Assembly (NCBI RefSeq): GCF_002234375.1
Contig: NZ_NMQV01000014.1
Location: forward strand, 1 to 64,000
Direction of reading: 5' to 3'
DNA: 64,000 nucleotides
From: Pseudomonas fluvialis
GTDB lineage: Bacteria > Pseudomonadota > Gammaproteobacteria > Pseudomonadales > Pseudomonadaceae
Positions 16,393 through 25,360 of this stretch are shown here, in pieces (the stretch's first letter is position 1; every line of letters begins with the position of its first letter). The translations under genes were made by a program, and so were the position numbers. The notes below the pieces were generated by a model. That model worked only from the letters and a program-made list of their open reading frames with translations, was not told the DNA's origin and did no database searches.

Positions 16393-17562
16393 ATGAAATT
16401 CGTGGTTGTTGGGGCCGGCTATATCGGCATGGCCAATGCGCTGATGCTGGCGCGCCAGCACCAGGTGGTGGTGCTGGACGTGCAGGCCGACAAGGTGGTC
16501 AGCATCAACCAGCGCCGCTCGCCGATTGATGATCAGCTGGCGCAGCGCTGGCTGGACGAACAATGCCTGGCGCTGAGTGCCACCCTCGATCCTGCCGAAG
16601 CGTATGCCGGCGCGGACTATGTGCTGATTGCCACGCCCACGGACTTCGATGCCGTGCGCGGCTGCTTCGACACGCGCTCCGTCGAGACGGTGGCCGCCGC
16701 TGCGCAGCGCTATTGCCCGGACGCCTGCCTGGTGGTCAAGTCCACGGTGCCGATCGGCTACTGCCGGCGGTTGCGTGGGCAGCTGGGCGAGACCGCCCGG
16801 CTCCTGTTCAGTCCGGAGTTTCTCCGTGAAGGGCAGGCCCTGCAGGACTGCCTGGCTCCCTCGCGCATCGTGGTCGGTGGTGACCCGCACCTGGCCCGGC
16901 CGTTTGCCGAGTTGCTGCTGGAGGCTGCCGAGCGGCGTGATGCGCCTGTGCAGGTGTGCGGCAGCGACGAGGCCGAGGCCATCAAGCTGTTTGCCAACAG
17001 CTACCTGGCGATGCGCGTGGCGTTCTTCAATGAGCTGGACAGTTTTGCCCTGGGGCGTGGCCTGGATGCCCGGCAGCTGGTCGAGGGGGTATGCGCCGAT
17101 CCGCGCATCGGCCGGCACTACAACAACCCGTCCTTTGGCTACGGGGGCTATTGCCTGCCCAAGGATACCCGCCAGTTGCTGGCCGATTTTGCCGGGCTGC
17201 CGCATAGCCTGATCGCGGCGGTGGTCGAGGCCAATGCCGAGCGCAAGCAGTGGCTGGTCGAGGATATTCTGCGCCGCCAGCCCCGGGTGGTGGGTGCCTA
17301 CCAGTTGGCGATGAAGCAGGGCTCGGCCAATTACCGTGAATCAAGCATCGTCGACGTGCTGCGCCTGTTGCAGGCGCAGGGGGTCGAGGTGCTGGTCTAC
17401 CAGCCTGGCCTGGGCGAAAGGGAGTTGCCCTGGGCCAGCCATTGCGAAGAGCTGGCCCAGTTCAAGGCGCGTGCCGAGCTGATTCTCTGCAATCGCCGCG
17501 ATCCGGCCCTGGCCGATGTCGCGGAGAAGGTCTACAGCCGCGACCTGTTCGGCGTGGATTGA
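16393..17562 (+). CDS. ugd: UDP-glucose 6-dehydrogenase
   Basis: A 389-residue nucleotide-sugar dehydrogenase of the UDP-glucose/GDP-mannose family, the short form like enterobacterial Ugd. The Rossmann start is MKFVVVGAGYIGMANALMLA; KSTVPIGYCRRL and SPEFLREGQALQDCLAPSRI follow; the catalytic cysteine sits in GYGGYCLPKDTRQL. It oxidises UDP-glucose to UDP-glucuronate with two NAD+, supplying surface polysaccharide or lipid A modification. The start at 16393 follows GGGAGAGCAGGACA. No glycan genes are adjacent, so the end use cannot be told. It ends 4 bp from a convergent hypothetical gene. Confidence 0.88.
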   Translation: MKFVVVGAGYIGMANALMLARQHQVVVLDVQADKVVSINQRRSPIDDQLAQRWLDEQCLALSATLDPAEAYAGADYVLIATPTDFDAVRGCFDTRSVETVAAAAQRYCPDACLVVKSTVPIGYCRRLRGQLGETARLLFSPEFLREGQALQDCLAPSRIVVGGDPHLARPFAELLLEAAERRDAPVQVCGSDEAEAIKLFANSYLAMRVAFFNELDSFALGRGLDARQLVEGVCADPRIGRHYNNPSFGYGGYCLPKDTRQLLADFAGLPHSLIAAVVEANAERKQWLVEDILRRQPRVVGAYQLAMKQGSANYRESSIVDVLRLLQAQGVEVLVYQPGLGERELPWASHCEELAQFKARAELILCNRRDPALADVAEKVYSRDLFGVD

Positions 17563-17566
17563 CGGC

Positions 17567-18034
17567 TCAGGCGAGCACTTCGTCCTCGCGGATCAGCACG
17601 CACTGCCAGCCGTCGTCATCCTCGAAGCTTTCGTAGAGGTAGTACATCTGCACGCGGCCGTCGGCTTCGGTGACGGCCAGCAGGTCACCGGGTTCCGGTT
17701 GGAAGAAGTCTGTGCTGCCAGGGCGTGCCTGGCATTCCACGCGGGCGCTGAAGAAAGTCTGCGGATCTTCGCCGTCGTAGTACTCCTCGCGCTCGGCGGC
17801 ATCCCAGTCCTGCGGTGGCTCGAAGACCCCGCGCAGTTCCACGCAGGCCTCGCCCAGGTCGTTTTCCTCGGCATCAGGGTCTTCGTGGTCCGGGCGATAC
17901 AGGGTGGCTTCCAGGCTGTGACTGTTCTGTAGCACGGCCAGGCGTGCGGCCAGGCGGCGCTCGGGGTCAAGGGCGGCAGCCTCACAGTGTTGTTGCCAGT
18001 GAGGATCGTCGAGCAGAGCTTGGCTGGTAGGCAT
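17567..18034 (-). CDS. hypothetical acidic protein (155 aa)
   Basis: Not recognised. About 155 residues from MPTSQALLDDPHWQQHCEAA, strongly acidic in the middle (DHEDPDAEENDLGEA; AAEREEYYDGEDPQTFFSAR) and ending FEDDDGWQCVLIREDEVLA. No signal peptide, membrane span or catalytic motif is seen. Composition and codon use match the neighbours, and similar small acidic proteins are common in Pseudomonas. The ATG at 18034 is chosen; a start at 18067 would add 11 residues. It is convergent with ugd (4-bp gap). Confidence 0.65.
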   Translation of the reverse strand: MPTSQALLDDPHWQQHCEAAALDPERRLAARLAVLQNSHSLEATLYRPDHEDPDAEENDLGEACVELRGVFEPPQDWDAAEREEYYDGEDPQTFFSARVECQARPGSTDFFQPEPGDLLAVTEADGRVQMYYLYESFEDDDGWQCVLIREDEVLA

Positions 18035-18096
18035 GATGGCGTTCCAGGTGAGTGGGGCGGCCATCATCGCATGGTCGCCTGGCAGGGGTAAGTCTT

Positions 18097-18333
18097 TCAG
18101 GCCTGCAGCAGCAGGTGGGCGATTTCCTGACTGTCGAGAACGCGGCCGCTGGCGACGACGCGCTCATTGATGACCAGCGCGGGTGTGCTCATGACACCCA
18201 GGGCGGCGATGGCGGCATAGTCGCTGACTTTTTCGATGGAGGCATCCATGCCCAGGGTGGCTAGGGCTTGCTGGGTATTCTCCAGGAGCAGTTGGCATTT
18301 CTTGCAACCTGGGCCGAGGATCTTGATGTGCAT
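18097..18333 (-). CDS. small thioredoxin-family protein (CxxC)
   Basis: A 78-residue minimal thioredoxin-fold protein: MHIKILGPGCKKCQLLLENT with the redox pair CKKC, and STPALVINERVVASGRVLD giving the cis-proline loop. Proteins of this type repeatedly sit beside UPF0718/ArsP-type permeases in arsenic or metal loci, and may deliver or reduce a thiol-reactive metalloid for export (inference). It lies 18 bp downstream of the permease gene with GGAG upstream of its ATG, last in the minus-strand arsenic transcript. Confidence 0.82.
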   Translation of the reverse strand: MHIKILGPGCKKCQLLLENTQQALATLGMDASIEKVSDYAAIAALGVMSTPALVINERVVASGRVLDSQEIAHLLLQA

Positions 18334-18351
18334 GGGAGGCTCCTTGTCTGC

Positions 18352-19356
18352 CTAAAGCAAAAGGTAGGCGAAATGGTTGAACAGATAGCCGATCAACGTG
18401 ATGCCGACCACCACGATGGTGAAGAACAGGGCAAGCAGGGGGGCCTTCACCACCTTTTTCAGCATGATCAGCGCTGGTAGCGATAGCGCGGTTACCGCCA
18501 TCATGAACGCCAGCACCGTGCCCAGGCCGACGCCCTTGGCCACCAGGGCTTCGGCAATCGGCAGGGTGCCGAAAATATCGGCGTACATTGGCACCCCGAC
18601 CAATGTCGCCAGCGGTACCGACCACCAGTTGTTCTGGCCGATCAGGTCGCTGATCAGCTCGGCGGGAATCCAGTTGTGGATGGCGGCGCCGATGCCCACG
18701 CCGATCAGGATATACAGCCAGACACGCTGGATGATCTCCGCGACCTGCTGGCGCGCATAGCGCAGGCGATCCGCCAGAGTTAGTTGCTCGACGGGCAGAT
18801 CGAGCGCCCGGTGCTGGGTCACGAAGGCTTCGACGTAGCGTTCCATGCGCGCCCGTCCGATCAGACTGCCGCCGAGTACCGCCAGAACAATGCCGACCAC
18901 CACGTAGGCCAGGGCTATCGACCAGTTGAAGATGCTGGCCAGCAGGATCATCGAGGCCAGGTCGACCAGTGGCGAAGAGATCAGGAACGAAAAGGTCACC
19001 GCCAGCGGCAGCCCGGAACTGGTGAAGCCGATGAACAGCGGAATTGACGAGCAGGAGCAGAACGGCGTGACCGTGCCGAGCAGCGCACCGGTGAGGTTGG
19101 CCCTGAAGCCGCGCATGCCGCCGAGAATGCGCCGGGTGCGCTCGGGCGGGAAATAGCTTTGCACCCAGGAGATGACGAAGATCAGCACCGAGAGCAGGAT
19201 GAAGATCTTGATCACGTCGTAGATGAAGAAATGCAGGCTACCGCCCAGGCGGCTGGCCATGTCCAGGCCGAAGACCTTTTCGATCAGCAGGCGCACCAGA
19301 TCGGACAGCCAGTTCATGCGCAGCAGCTGGTCGTTCAGCCAGGCGAAGCTATCCAT
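18352..19356 (-). CDS. ArsP-like permease (UPF0718/DUF318)
   Basis: A 334-residue inner-membrane permease with about eight hydrophobic segments. The hallmark TPFCSCSSIPLFIGFTSSGL with clustered cysteines is present, along with VGVPMYADIFGTLPIAEALV in the second repeat. Family members export trivalent organoarsenicals (ArsP), while others have unknown substrates; the arsenic neighbourhood favours the former. It lies between acr3 (11-bp gap) and the thioredoxin-like gene (18-bp gap) in one minus-strand operon. I leave out a gene symbol because substrate specificity within the family cannot be read from these motifs. Confidence 0.82.
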   Translation of the reverse strand: MDSFAWLNDQLLRMNWLSDLVRLLIEKVFGLDMASRLGGSLHFFIYDVIKIFILLSVLIFVISWVQSYFPPERTRRILGGMRGFRANLTGALLGTVTPFCSCSSIPLFIGFTSSGLPLAVTFSFLISSPLVDLASMILLASIFNWSIALAYVVVGIVLAVLGGSLIGRARMERYVEAFVTQHRALDLPVEQLTLADRLRYARQQVAEIIQRVWLYILIGVGIGAAIHNWIPAELISDLIGQNNWWSVPLATLVGVPMYADIFGTLPIAEALVAKGVGLGTVLAFMMAVTALSLPALIMLKKVVKAPLLALFFTIVVVGITLIGYLFNHFAYLLL

Positions 19357-19367
19357 GGTTCAGCTCC

Positions 19368-20447
19368 TCACGGGCGCGGCAGGGCGCGTTCGTACCAGGC
19401 ACGGCTGCGATTGACCCTGCGCACCAGCCAGAGCATCACCGGCACCTCGATCAGCACGCCGACCACCGTGGCCAGCGCGGCGCCGGAGTCGAAACCGTAG
19501 AGCACGATGGCCACGGCCACCGCCAGTTCGAAGAAGTTCGAGGCGCCGATCATGCTGGCCGGCCCGGCTACGTCGTGACGTACCCGCAGACGGCGGCACA
19601 GCCAGTAGCCGAGCGCGGCGATGAACAGGGTCTGCAGCAGGATCGGCACGGCAAGCAGGCCGATCACCAGCGGCTGTTCGACGATGGCTTCGCCCTGGAA
19701 GGAAAACAGCAGCACCAGGGTGGCCAGCAGGGCCAGGATGGAGAAGGGCGAAATCTTCGCCAGCGCGGCCTGGAACGCCTCTGCACCGCGCTTGAGCAAC
19801 TGCGCGCGGAGGAACTGGGCGATGGCCAGCGGGATGACGATGTACATCAGCACCGAAAGCAGCAGGGTGTCCCAGGGCACCGGGATCGACGAAACACCGA
19901 GCAGCAGGGCGACGATGGGCGCGAAGGCGAACACCATGATCAAGTCATTCAGCGCGACCTGGGTGAGGGTGAAGTTGGCGTTGCCGTTGCACAGGTTGCT
20001 CCACACGAACACCATCGCCGTGCAGGGCGCGGCGCCCAGCAGGATCAGCCCGGCCATGTAGCTGTCCAGCTCGCCGGCCGGCAGCCAGTCGGCGAACAGC
20101 ACCTTGATGAACAGCCAGCCGATCAGCGCCATGGAAAACGGCTTGATCGCCCAGTTGACCAGCAGGGTGACGCCCATGCCGGCTTTCTGCTGGCGAACCT
20201 CATGCAGCGCCGCGAAGTCGATCTTCATCAGCATGGGGATGATCATCACCCAGATCAGCAGGCCGACCGGCAGATTGACCTGCGCCACTTCCAGCGCGCC
20301 GATGGCCTGGGCGGCCTCGGGCATCAGCAGGCCGAGCAGGGTGCCGGCGATGATGCACAGAAACACCCACAGCGTCAGGTAGCGCTCGAAAAAGCCGAGC
20401 GGCGCGCCAGAGGCCTGTTTTGTCGCGACTTCACATGCAGATGTCAT
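19368..20447 (-). CDS. acr3: ACR3-family arsenite efflux transporter
   Basis: A 359-residue inner-membrane carrier of the ACR3 (arsB-analogue) family with about ten membrane segments. FERYLTLWVFLCIIAGTLLG opens the first span; AGLILLGAAPCTAMVFVWSN carries the conserved cysteine needed for arsenite transport; MIGASNFFELAVAVAIVLYG is a late signature. It extrudes As(III) using the proton gradient. I start at ATG 20447, preceded by GATAGGCAGC; the upstream in-frame start at 20483 lies in the operator region. It is first in the minus-strand arsenic operon and divergent from the arsC-arsR fusion. Confidence 0.9.
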   Translation of the reverse strand: MTSACEVATKQASGAPLGFFERYLTLWVFLCIIAGTLLGLLMPEAAQAIGALEVAQVNLPVGLLIWVMIIPMLMKIDFAALHEVRQQKAGMGVTLLVNWAIKPFSMALIGWLFIKVLFADWLPAGELDSYMAGLILLGAAPCTAMVFVWSNLCNGNANFTLTQVALNDLIMVFAFAPIVALLLGVSSIPVPWDTLLLSVLMYIVIPLAIAQFLRAQLLKRGAEAFQAALAKISPFSILALLATLVLLFSFQGEAIVEQPLVIGLLAVPILLQTLFIAALGYWLCRRLRVRHDVAGPASMIGASNFFELAVAVAIVLYGFDSGAALATVVGVLIEVPVMLWLVRRVNRSRAWYERALPRP

Positions 20448-20485
20448 CGTTTGCTGCCTATCCTCGACGGGCCAAGGGCCCAATA

Positions 20486-20524
20486 ATATTCGCTTTACCG
20501 AATATATGAAGAATAATATATTCG
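20486..20524. promoter_or_regulatory. candidate ArsR operators between divergent ars operons
   Basis: An AT-rich inverted repeat ATATTCG (20486-20492) / CGAATAT (20499-20505) is followed by another half-site ending in ATATATTCG (20516-20524). The array fills most of the 105-bp gap between acr3 and the arsC-arsR fusion start. A shared operator for the fused ArsR domain is the simplest reading. Confidence 0.6.
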
Positions 20525-20552
20525 CTGCCGTGCATCTTTGATAGAGATCAAC

Positions 20553-21335
20553 ATGAGTCAGAAACAGCGTGTGCTCTTTCTCTGTGTAGCCAACTCCTCA
20601 CGCTCGCAGATGGCCGAAGCCCTGTTGCGTCACCTCGATCCGGAGCATTTCGAGGCCTTCAGCGCTGGTAGCGCGCCTACGCAGGTGGATGACCGCGCCC
20701 GCCATGCCCTGCAACAGCTTGGCATCTCTTGCGAGGGTCTGTTCAGCAAGTCCATCGAGCAGGTGACCGGCGAGCCCTTCGACTATGTGATCACCCTGTG
20801 CGACAAATCCGCGCTGGAGTGCCTGGCGTTGCCCGGGGCGGGCGAGTACATCGCCTGGAACTTCGCGGACCCGGCGACCAGTACGGACAAGGCCGCCTAC
20901 CGCAAGACGCTGCAGGAGATTCACGAGCGGATAAAGCTGTTCGTGCTGATCAAGAGCCGGCCGGCCGCGCCCGTGGCTGAAGGCGGCCTGCTGTCGCCCA
21001 CCGAGCTGTTCAAGTGCCTGGCCGATGAGACTCGCGCACGCATCGCGCTGCTGCTCAGCCTGGAGCAGGAGCTGTGTGTCTGCGAGCTGACCGCGGCGCT
21101 CGACGAGGCGCAGCCGAAGATTTCCCGCCACCTGGCCCTGCTGCGCGGCAGCGGCCTGCTGGAGGACCGGCGCAACGGCCAGTGGGTCTACTACCGCCTG
21201 CATCCGCAACTGCCGGCGTGGGTGGGCGAGGTGCTCAGGCAGACTCTGGAGCACAACGCCGAATGGTTGCGCCAGGACGTCGAGCGCCTCTGGCAGATGC
21301 GCGACCGGCCGGGGCGCAAGCCCCTGTGCGCCTGA
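20553..21335 (+). CDS. arsenate reductase - ArsR repressor fusion protein
   Basis: A 260-residue fusion. Residues 1-140 are a low-molecular-weight-phosphatase-type arsenate reductase: P-loop LFLCVANSSRSQMAEALLRH (CX5R with Arg), and two more cysteines in VITLCDKSALECLALPGAGE as in thioredoxin-coupled ArsC. Residues 150-245 are an ArsR/SmtB winged helix: LFKCLADETRARIALLLSL, the As(III) site ELCVCEL on the third helix, and QPKISRHLALLRGSGLLEDR for DNA contact. One polypeptide would both make arsenite and sense it. The start is ATG 20553; upstream TTG at 20538 is unlikely. It is first gene of the gap-arsJ transcript. Confidence 0.9.
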   Translation: MSQKQRVLFLCVANSSRSQMAEALLRHLDPEHFEAFSAGSAPTQVDDRARHALQQLGISCEGLFSKSIEQVTGEPFDYVITLCDKSALECLALPGAGEYIAWNFADPATSTDKAAYRKTLQEIHERIKLFVLIKSRPAAPVAEGGLLSPTELFKCLADETRARIALLLSLEQELCVCELTAALDEAQPKISRHLALLRGSGLLEDRRNGQWVYYRLHPQLPAWVGEVLRQTLEHNAEWLRQDVERLWQMRDRPGRKPLCA

Positions 21336-21391
21336 CAGGCCTCACTACCGCGCGTTCCACCTACCCGTTTCGCCGTTAACGAGGATTCACC

Positions 21392-22396
<1,005 letters not shown>

Positions 22397-22405
22397 TCGG
22401 CGATC

Positions 22406-23623
22406 ATGAAGGCGTTGTCAGCCCTGTCTGCGCAAGTCCGCCAGTACCTGCTGGTCACCGGCAACTACTGGGCCTTCACCCTCACCGACGGTGCCCTGCG
22501 CATGCTGGTGGTGCTGCACTTCCACAGCCTGGGCTACACGCCGCTGCAGATCGCCGCGCTGTTCCTGTTCTACGAGATATTCGGCGTGGTCACCAACCTG
22601 GTCGGTGGCTACCTCGGCGCGCGCCTGGGCCTGAACCGCACCATGAACCTCGGCCTGGGCCTGCAGGTACTGGCCCTGCTGATGCTCACGGTGCCCACCG
22701 CCTGGCTGACCGTGCCCTGGGTGATGGGCGCGCAGGCGCTGTCGGGTATCGCCAAGGACCTCAACAAGATGAGCGCCAAGAGCTCGATCAAGCTCCTGGT
22801 GCCGGACAACCAGCAGGGCACCCTATACCAGTGGGTGGCCATCCTCACCGGCTCGAAGAATGCGCTCAAGGGCGTCGGCTTCTTCCTCGGCGGTGCGCTG
22901 CTGGCGCTGCTCGGCTTCAGCGGCGCGGTGCTGGCGATGGCCGCCGTGCTGGCGCTGATCTGGCTGGGCAGCCGGGTGTTGCTGAAGAAGGACCTGGGCA
23001 AAGCCAAGGCCAAGCCGAAGTTCCGCGACCTGCTGTCGAAGAGCCGGGCGATCAACATCCTGTCGGCCGCCCGCCTGTTTTTGTTCGGCGCCCGCGACGT
23101 GTGGTTCGTGGTGGCGCTGCCGGTGTACCTGAGCACGGTGTTCGGCTGGGACTTCTGGATGGTGGGTGGTTTTCTCGCTGCCTGGGTCATCGGCTACGGC
23201 ATCGTGCAGTCCTTCGCCCCGCGTATCACCGGCAAACAACGCGGACAGCTGCCGGACGGCCGCAGCGCGTTCGTCTGGGCCGCGCTGCTGGCCGGCCTGC
23301 CGGCGCTGATCGCGCTGGGCCTCGGTACTGGCTGGCCAGCGCAGTGGGTGCTGCTCGGCGGGTTGCTGCTGTTTGGCGTGCTGTTCGCGGTGAACTCCTC
23401 GCTGCACAGCTACCTGATCGTCAGCTACGCCAAGGAAGACGGCGTATCGCTGGACGTGGGCTTCTACTACATGTCCAACGCCCTGGGCCGGCTGATGGGT
23501 ACGCTGCTCTCGGGCTGGCTCTACCAGCAGTACGGCCTGGCCACCTGCCTGTGGTGGTCGAGCCTGTTCGTGCTGCTGGCGGCGCTGTGCTCGCTGGGAT
23601 TGCCGCGCCGGGCAGGCGATTAG
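22406..23623 (+). CDS. arsJ: ArsJ organoarsenical efflux MFS transporter
   Basis: A 405-residue major-facilitator carrier with about eleven to twelve membrane segments. YLLVTGNYWAFTLTDGALRM opens the first span; FEIFGVVTNLVGGYLGARLG covers the loop 2-3 motif region; GIAKDLNKMSAKSSIKLLVP and VGFYYMSNALGRLMGTLLSG are characteristic of ArsJ. It exports 1-arseno-3-phosphoglycerate, which then breaks down outside, so the pair with the preceding GAPDH gives arsenate resistance. It ends with a 4-bp overlap against the convergent hydroxy-acid dehydrogenase gene. Confidence 0.88.
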   Translation: MKALSALSAQVRQYLLVTGNYWAFTLTDGALRMLVVLHFHSLGYTPLQIAALFLFYEIFGVVTNLVGGYLGARLGLNRTMNLGLGLQVLALLMLTVPTAWLTVPWVMGAQALSGIAKDLNKMSAKSSIKLLVPDNQQGTLYQWVAILTGSKNALKGVGFFLGGALLALLGFSGAVLAMAAVLALIWLGSRVLLKKDLGKAKAKPKFRDLLSKSRAINILSAARLFLFGARDVWFVVALPVYLSTVFGWDFWMVGGFLAAWVIGYGIVQSFAPRITGKQRGQLPDGRSAFVWAALLAGLPALIALGLGTGWPAQWVLLGGLLLFGVLFAVNSSLHSYLIVSYAKEDGVSLDVGFYYMSNALGRLMGTLLSGWLYQQYGLATCLWWSSLFVLLAALCSLGLPRRAGD

Positions 23624-24789
23624 CCGGCCTGGCAGGGCTCCAGCAGTTCGGCGTTGATCTGCTCGATGCGACTGACGCCACACAGCGCCATGGCCACAGC
23701 CAGTTCGTTGCGCAGGGCTTCCAGCAGGTTTTGCACGCCAGCCTGACCGGCGCCGGCCAGGGCCCAGGCCCAGGGGCGACCGATCAGCACGCCCTGGGCG
23801 CCGAGGGCCAGGGCCTTGAGCAGGTCAACGCCACTGCGTACGCCGCCATCCAGAAGGATCGGCAGGCGTCCGTCGAGTGCGCTCGCCACGCCGGGCAGCT
23901 GGCTGATGGTCGAGGCCACGCTGTCCAGTTGGCGACCGCCATGGTTGGACAGCACGATGCCGTCGGCGCCGCATTGCAGGGCGCGCAGCGCATCGGCCGG
24001 TTCGAGAATACCCTTGAGAATCAGCTTGCCGGGCCATTGCTGGCGCAGCCAGTGGATATCCGCCCAGCTGACCGAGGGATCGAACTGCGCATCCAGCCAG
24101 GCCTTGAAGGCTGTCAGGTCGCTGGGGTCGGCCACCCGGTCAGCCAGGTTGCCGAAATGATGCGGCTTGCCGGCAATGCCCACGTCAACCAGCCAGTGCG
24201 GGCTGAGTGCCAGTTGCGTGGCCTTGGCCAGCCGCCCGCGCCAGCCGGCATCCAGCATGCCGTTGCGGATATCGCGCCGGCGGATGCCGGCCACCGGCAG
24301 GTCCACGGTAAACAGCAGGGTGTCGCAGCCAGCCGCCAGCGCCCGTTGCAGCAAGGCCGTTACGGCGCCACGGTCACGCAGCATGTACAACTGGAACCAG
24401 CAGGGCTGGGCGCACGCCGCATGTACTTCTTCCACGGCGCAGATACCGACGGTAGACAGGCTGAAAGGCACGCCCACAGCCTCGGCGGCACGGGCCGCCT
24501 GCACCTCGCCGCGCCGCGCATAGAGCCCGGCCATGCCCAATGGTGCCAGGGTCAGCGGCATGCTTAGCGTCCGGCCGAACAGCTGGCAGCGCGTGTCCAG
24601 CTGGCTGACGTCGCACAGCACGCGCTGGCGCAGGCGCAGGCGGGCAAAGTCGGCGCAGTTGGCGGTCAGGGTGTGCTCGGCATTGGCGCCGCCATCGATG
24701 TAGTCGAAAAGAAAGCGGGGCAGGCGGCGTTCGGCCAGGCGCCGGTAATCGGCACAGTCGGCGGGAATGATGCGGTAGGTGCGCGACAT
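23620..24789 (-). CDS. FMN-dependent alpha-hydroxy-acid dehydrogenase (LldD-like)
   Basis: A 389-residue FMN enzyme of the L-lactate dehydrogenase / glycolate oxidase / mandelate dehydrogenase family. RRLPRFLFDYIDGGANAEHT is the N-terminal signature; MPLTLAPLGMAGLYARRGEV binds FMN; FQLYMLRDRG, LILKGILEPADALRALQCGA and the catalytic histidine in GIVLSNHGGRQLDS follow. Substrates are 2-hydroxy acids; L-lactate or mandelate are likely but cannot be told apart here. The usual lldP/lldR partners are absent, so I give no symbol. Convergent with arsJ and probably a single-gene transcript. Confidence 0.85.
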   Translation of the reverse strand: MSRTYRIIPADCADYRRLAERRLPRFLFDYIDGGANAEHTLTANCADFARLRLRQRVLCDVSQLDTRCQLFGRTLSMPLTLAPLGMAGLYARRGEVQAARAAEAVGVPFSLSTVGICAVEEVHAACAQPCWFQLYMLRDRGAVTALLQRALAAGCDTLLFTVDLPVAGIRRRDIRNGMLDAGWRGRLAKATQLALSPHWLVDVGIAGKPHHFGNLADRVADPSDLTAFKAWLDAQFDPSVSWADIHWLRQQWPGKLILKGILEPADALRALQCGADGIVLSNHGGRQLDSVASTISQLPGVASALDGRLPILLDGGVRSGVDLLKALALGAQGVLIGRPWAWALAGAGQAGVQNLLEALRNELAVAMALCGVSRIEQINAELLEPCQAG

Positions 24790-24934
24790 GCGGGTGTCCT
24801 GTAGCTGTTGTTGTGGGGACAGGCTGCACCCTGCCAGCTCGTGCTGCCGGCGACAAGCCGCCGCGGTGATCGGCTTTCGGGGTAGCCTTCGTTAGGCTAG
24901 ACTGTGGCCAGCGTGACCGTCCGGGTCGTGTTTT

Positions 24935-25279
24935 GTGCGGAATCCTACTGTGCGCCTGTTGCTGCTGTTGAGCCTGCTGTCTGCCCTGCTGTTGCCGAGC
25001 CTGGCCGGCTTGAGTGCGGCCGTGGCGATGCCGCATTGCGCTGAGCATAGCGAGGCTGCAGCGCATGACGTAGCAGTCGTCGATGACTGCCATGCCCTCG
25101 CAGCCGAGCAGGCGCCCAGCTCCTGCGAGAATGGCCACAGTTGTGGTGGCGCCTGCCTGGTACTGGCCTGGCCGATGAGCTTGCAGCAACCGCTGGTGCA
25201 AGCGCCACTGCAGCCCATGCTTTCCCGTCCCCTGGCCTTGGCGCCCTTGCCCCATTGGCGTCCACCCCGCGCCCTCTGA
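24935..25279 (+). CDS. small secreted Cys/His-rich protein of a copper locus
   Basis: A protein of about 114 residues with an N-terminal signal-like hydrophobic stretch (VRLLLLLSLLSALLLPSLAG) and a His/Cys-rich mature part (AMPHCAEHSEAAAHD; DDCHALAAEQ; SSCENGHSCGGACLVL). It begins at a GTG (24935, or 24950). It sits 81 bp before cusC in the same direction. The cysteines and histidines could bind Cu or Ag in the periplasm, but I recognise no named family. Similar short proteins head copper-efflux operons in Pseudomonas. Confidence 0.6.
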   Translation: MRNPTVRLLLLLSLLSALLLPSLAGLSAAVAMPHCAEHSEAAAHDVAVVDDCHALAAEQAPSSCENGHSCGGACLVLAWPMSLQQPLVQAPLQPMLSRPLALAPLPHWRPPRAL

Positions 25280-25360
25280 TGCCCTGAACCGTGCCGGCTT
25301 GACCGGCGAGTAGCCGTGGCGGCTGTCCACGGCCTGTTACTGTGCATTGGAGAACCGACC

